A stretch of DNA of 64,000 bases from Seriola aureovittata. Lineage: Eukaryota; Chordata; Actinopteri; Carangiformes; Carangidae. The stretch spans positions 17,149,001 to 17,213,000 of the forward strand of contig NC_079365.1 of the NCBI RefSeq assembly GCF_021018895.1, read 5' to 3'. This document shows, one piece after another, positions 63,311-64,000 of the stretch. The position numbers and the translations under genes are program-made. The notes below the pieces were generated by a model. The model ran no database searches. It had not been told where the DNA came from and saw only the letters and a list, made by a program, of their open reading frames with translations. How positions within the stretch are numbered: the first letter of the stretch is position 1; each line of letters opens with the position of its first letter.

Positions 63311-64000
63311 AAACACTGGGTGAAATGTGAGAACAATGACTGTTATCACCATTTATCAAATGATGCAAAACTGCTGGAGTGAAACTGAAAGAGGGAATAA
63401 CAGAAAACGGATCATCTTCATTTTCATCCATTCATATGTGAACTAAGATGGATCCAATGTGGTTAAATCCTGTAGGTACTAAGATAGAGAGGAAAATCAT
63501 AGGGTTATAGTTTAAAACTACAAACAATTTGTCATTGTACATCATTTCATTTATTACCTCGACTGTTTCTAAACGATGGCTGGAAAGGTAATATCTTCCG
63601 GCTGCTGCATCTTGGTGATCAACGCAGATTTGTGTTTCACCATTAAGCCCGTTGTTTTTGCTGTGGGATCTCCCCTGTTTCTAAAATAGATTAGAAGTTG
63701 GCTCATTGTTAAATTAGAAGATGCTTTTATGTCCTTGCTCTGATTGAAAAGAGCACTGACAACCCTCAAATTCCCCTCACGTCCAAAGTCATTAAAATTA
63801 AGATACCTCTGACTTTTGTCAATAATTTAGAAGTTGCTGCATTTATCTCCTTCCTGGCACTAGCTGGCATCTTTTTAGGCACAGAGAGACTGCTAGAGCT
63901 GGCAGATGTTTGGACACATGGCCACACAGCGCTGAACAAAATAAGCTGTCAGAATAATGCGTCCTGATAAAGGAAATCAGCCTGTCAGCATTGCAGCAAA

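Larger units (their letters stand above)
57660..64000. other. Upstream intergenic region
   Basis: Sequence 5' of ptprg. Beyond the repeats listed separately, no gene is supported. A short direct duplication (TTGCATCAAACATG twice) lies at about 57826-57855. The repeat-free stretch 57940-58340 and the right edge 63860-64000 could be regulatory. The 148-codon plus-strand open frame at 61072-61518 has no recognisable domain. Confidence 0.6.

Noticed and set aside
62982..63431. 149-codon minus-strand open frame
   Set aside because: It lies over the LTR-like repeat block; the Ser/Pro/Cys/Leu-rich translation follows from GCCTGCCT-type words and is not a protein domain.

Overview
The window looks like teleost fish nuclear DNA, probably a percomorph. 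It is AT-rich and gene-poor, with many (CA)n/(TG)n microsatellites, poly-A/T tracts, Tc1-like transposon remains with fish-type terminal repeats, and several dispersed repeat families I know from spiny-rayed fish genomes. The species cannot be named from the sequence. No prokaryotic features (operons, CRISPR, insertion sequences) are present.

The only protein-coding gene I can support is the 5' end of ptprg, receptor-type protein tyrosine phosphatase gamma, on the minus strand. Three exons join in consistent phase 1. Exon 1 (56953 down to 56869) holds the start codon and signal peptide. Exon 2 (34781-34677) encodes the short N-terminal linker. Exon 3 (5253-5074) encodes the start of the extracellular carbonic-anhydrase-like domain. 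Together they give 370 nt, or 123 codons plus one base, of a protein whose human orthologue is about 1,445 residues. The rest of the carbonic-anhydrase-like domain, the fibronectin III domain, the membrane segment and the two phosphatase domains lie beyond position 1. Fish often carry two copies (ptprga, ptprgb); I cannot tell which this is.

Layout, left to right: 1-5073 is partial intron 3; 5074-5253 exon 3; 5254-34676 intron 2 (about 29.4 kb); 34677-34781 exon 2; 34782-56868 intron 1 (about 22.1 kb); 56869-56953 coding exon 1; 56954 to about 57660 the 5' UTR/promoter region, richer in CpG than its surroundings, with a GC box, a GA repeat and paired CRE half-sites; and about 57661-64000 upstream intergenic DNA with repeats and one LTR-like element. 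The introns carry Tc1-like elements, miniature inverted-repeat elements, degenerate teleost repeats and microsatellites, plus a few repeat-free stretches that might be conserved regulatory elements.

I found no convincing new biological system. The observations most worth checking are an overlapping upstream ORF at the ptprg start codon, a G-quadruplex motif in the sense strand about 0.2 kb before exon 3, a Tc1-like remnant keeping the two-direct-repeat end of active fish transposons, two oppositely oriented copies of one MITE family, and candidate conserved non-coding elements in intron 2 and upstream of the gene.
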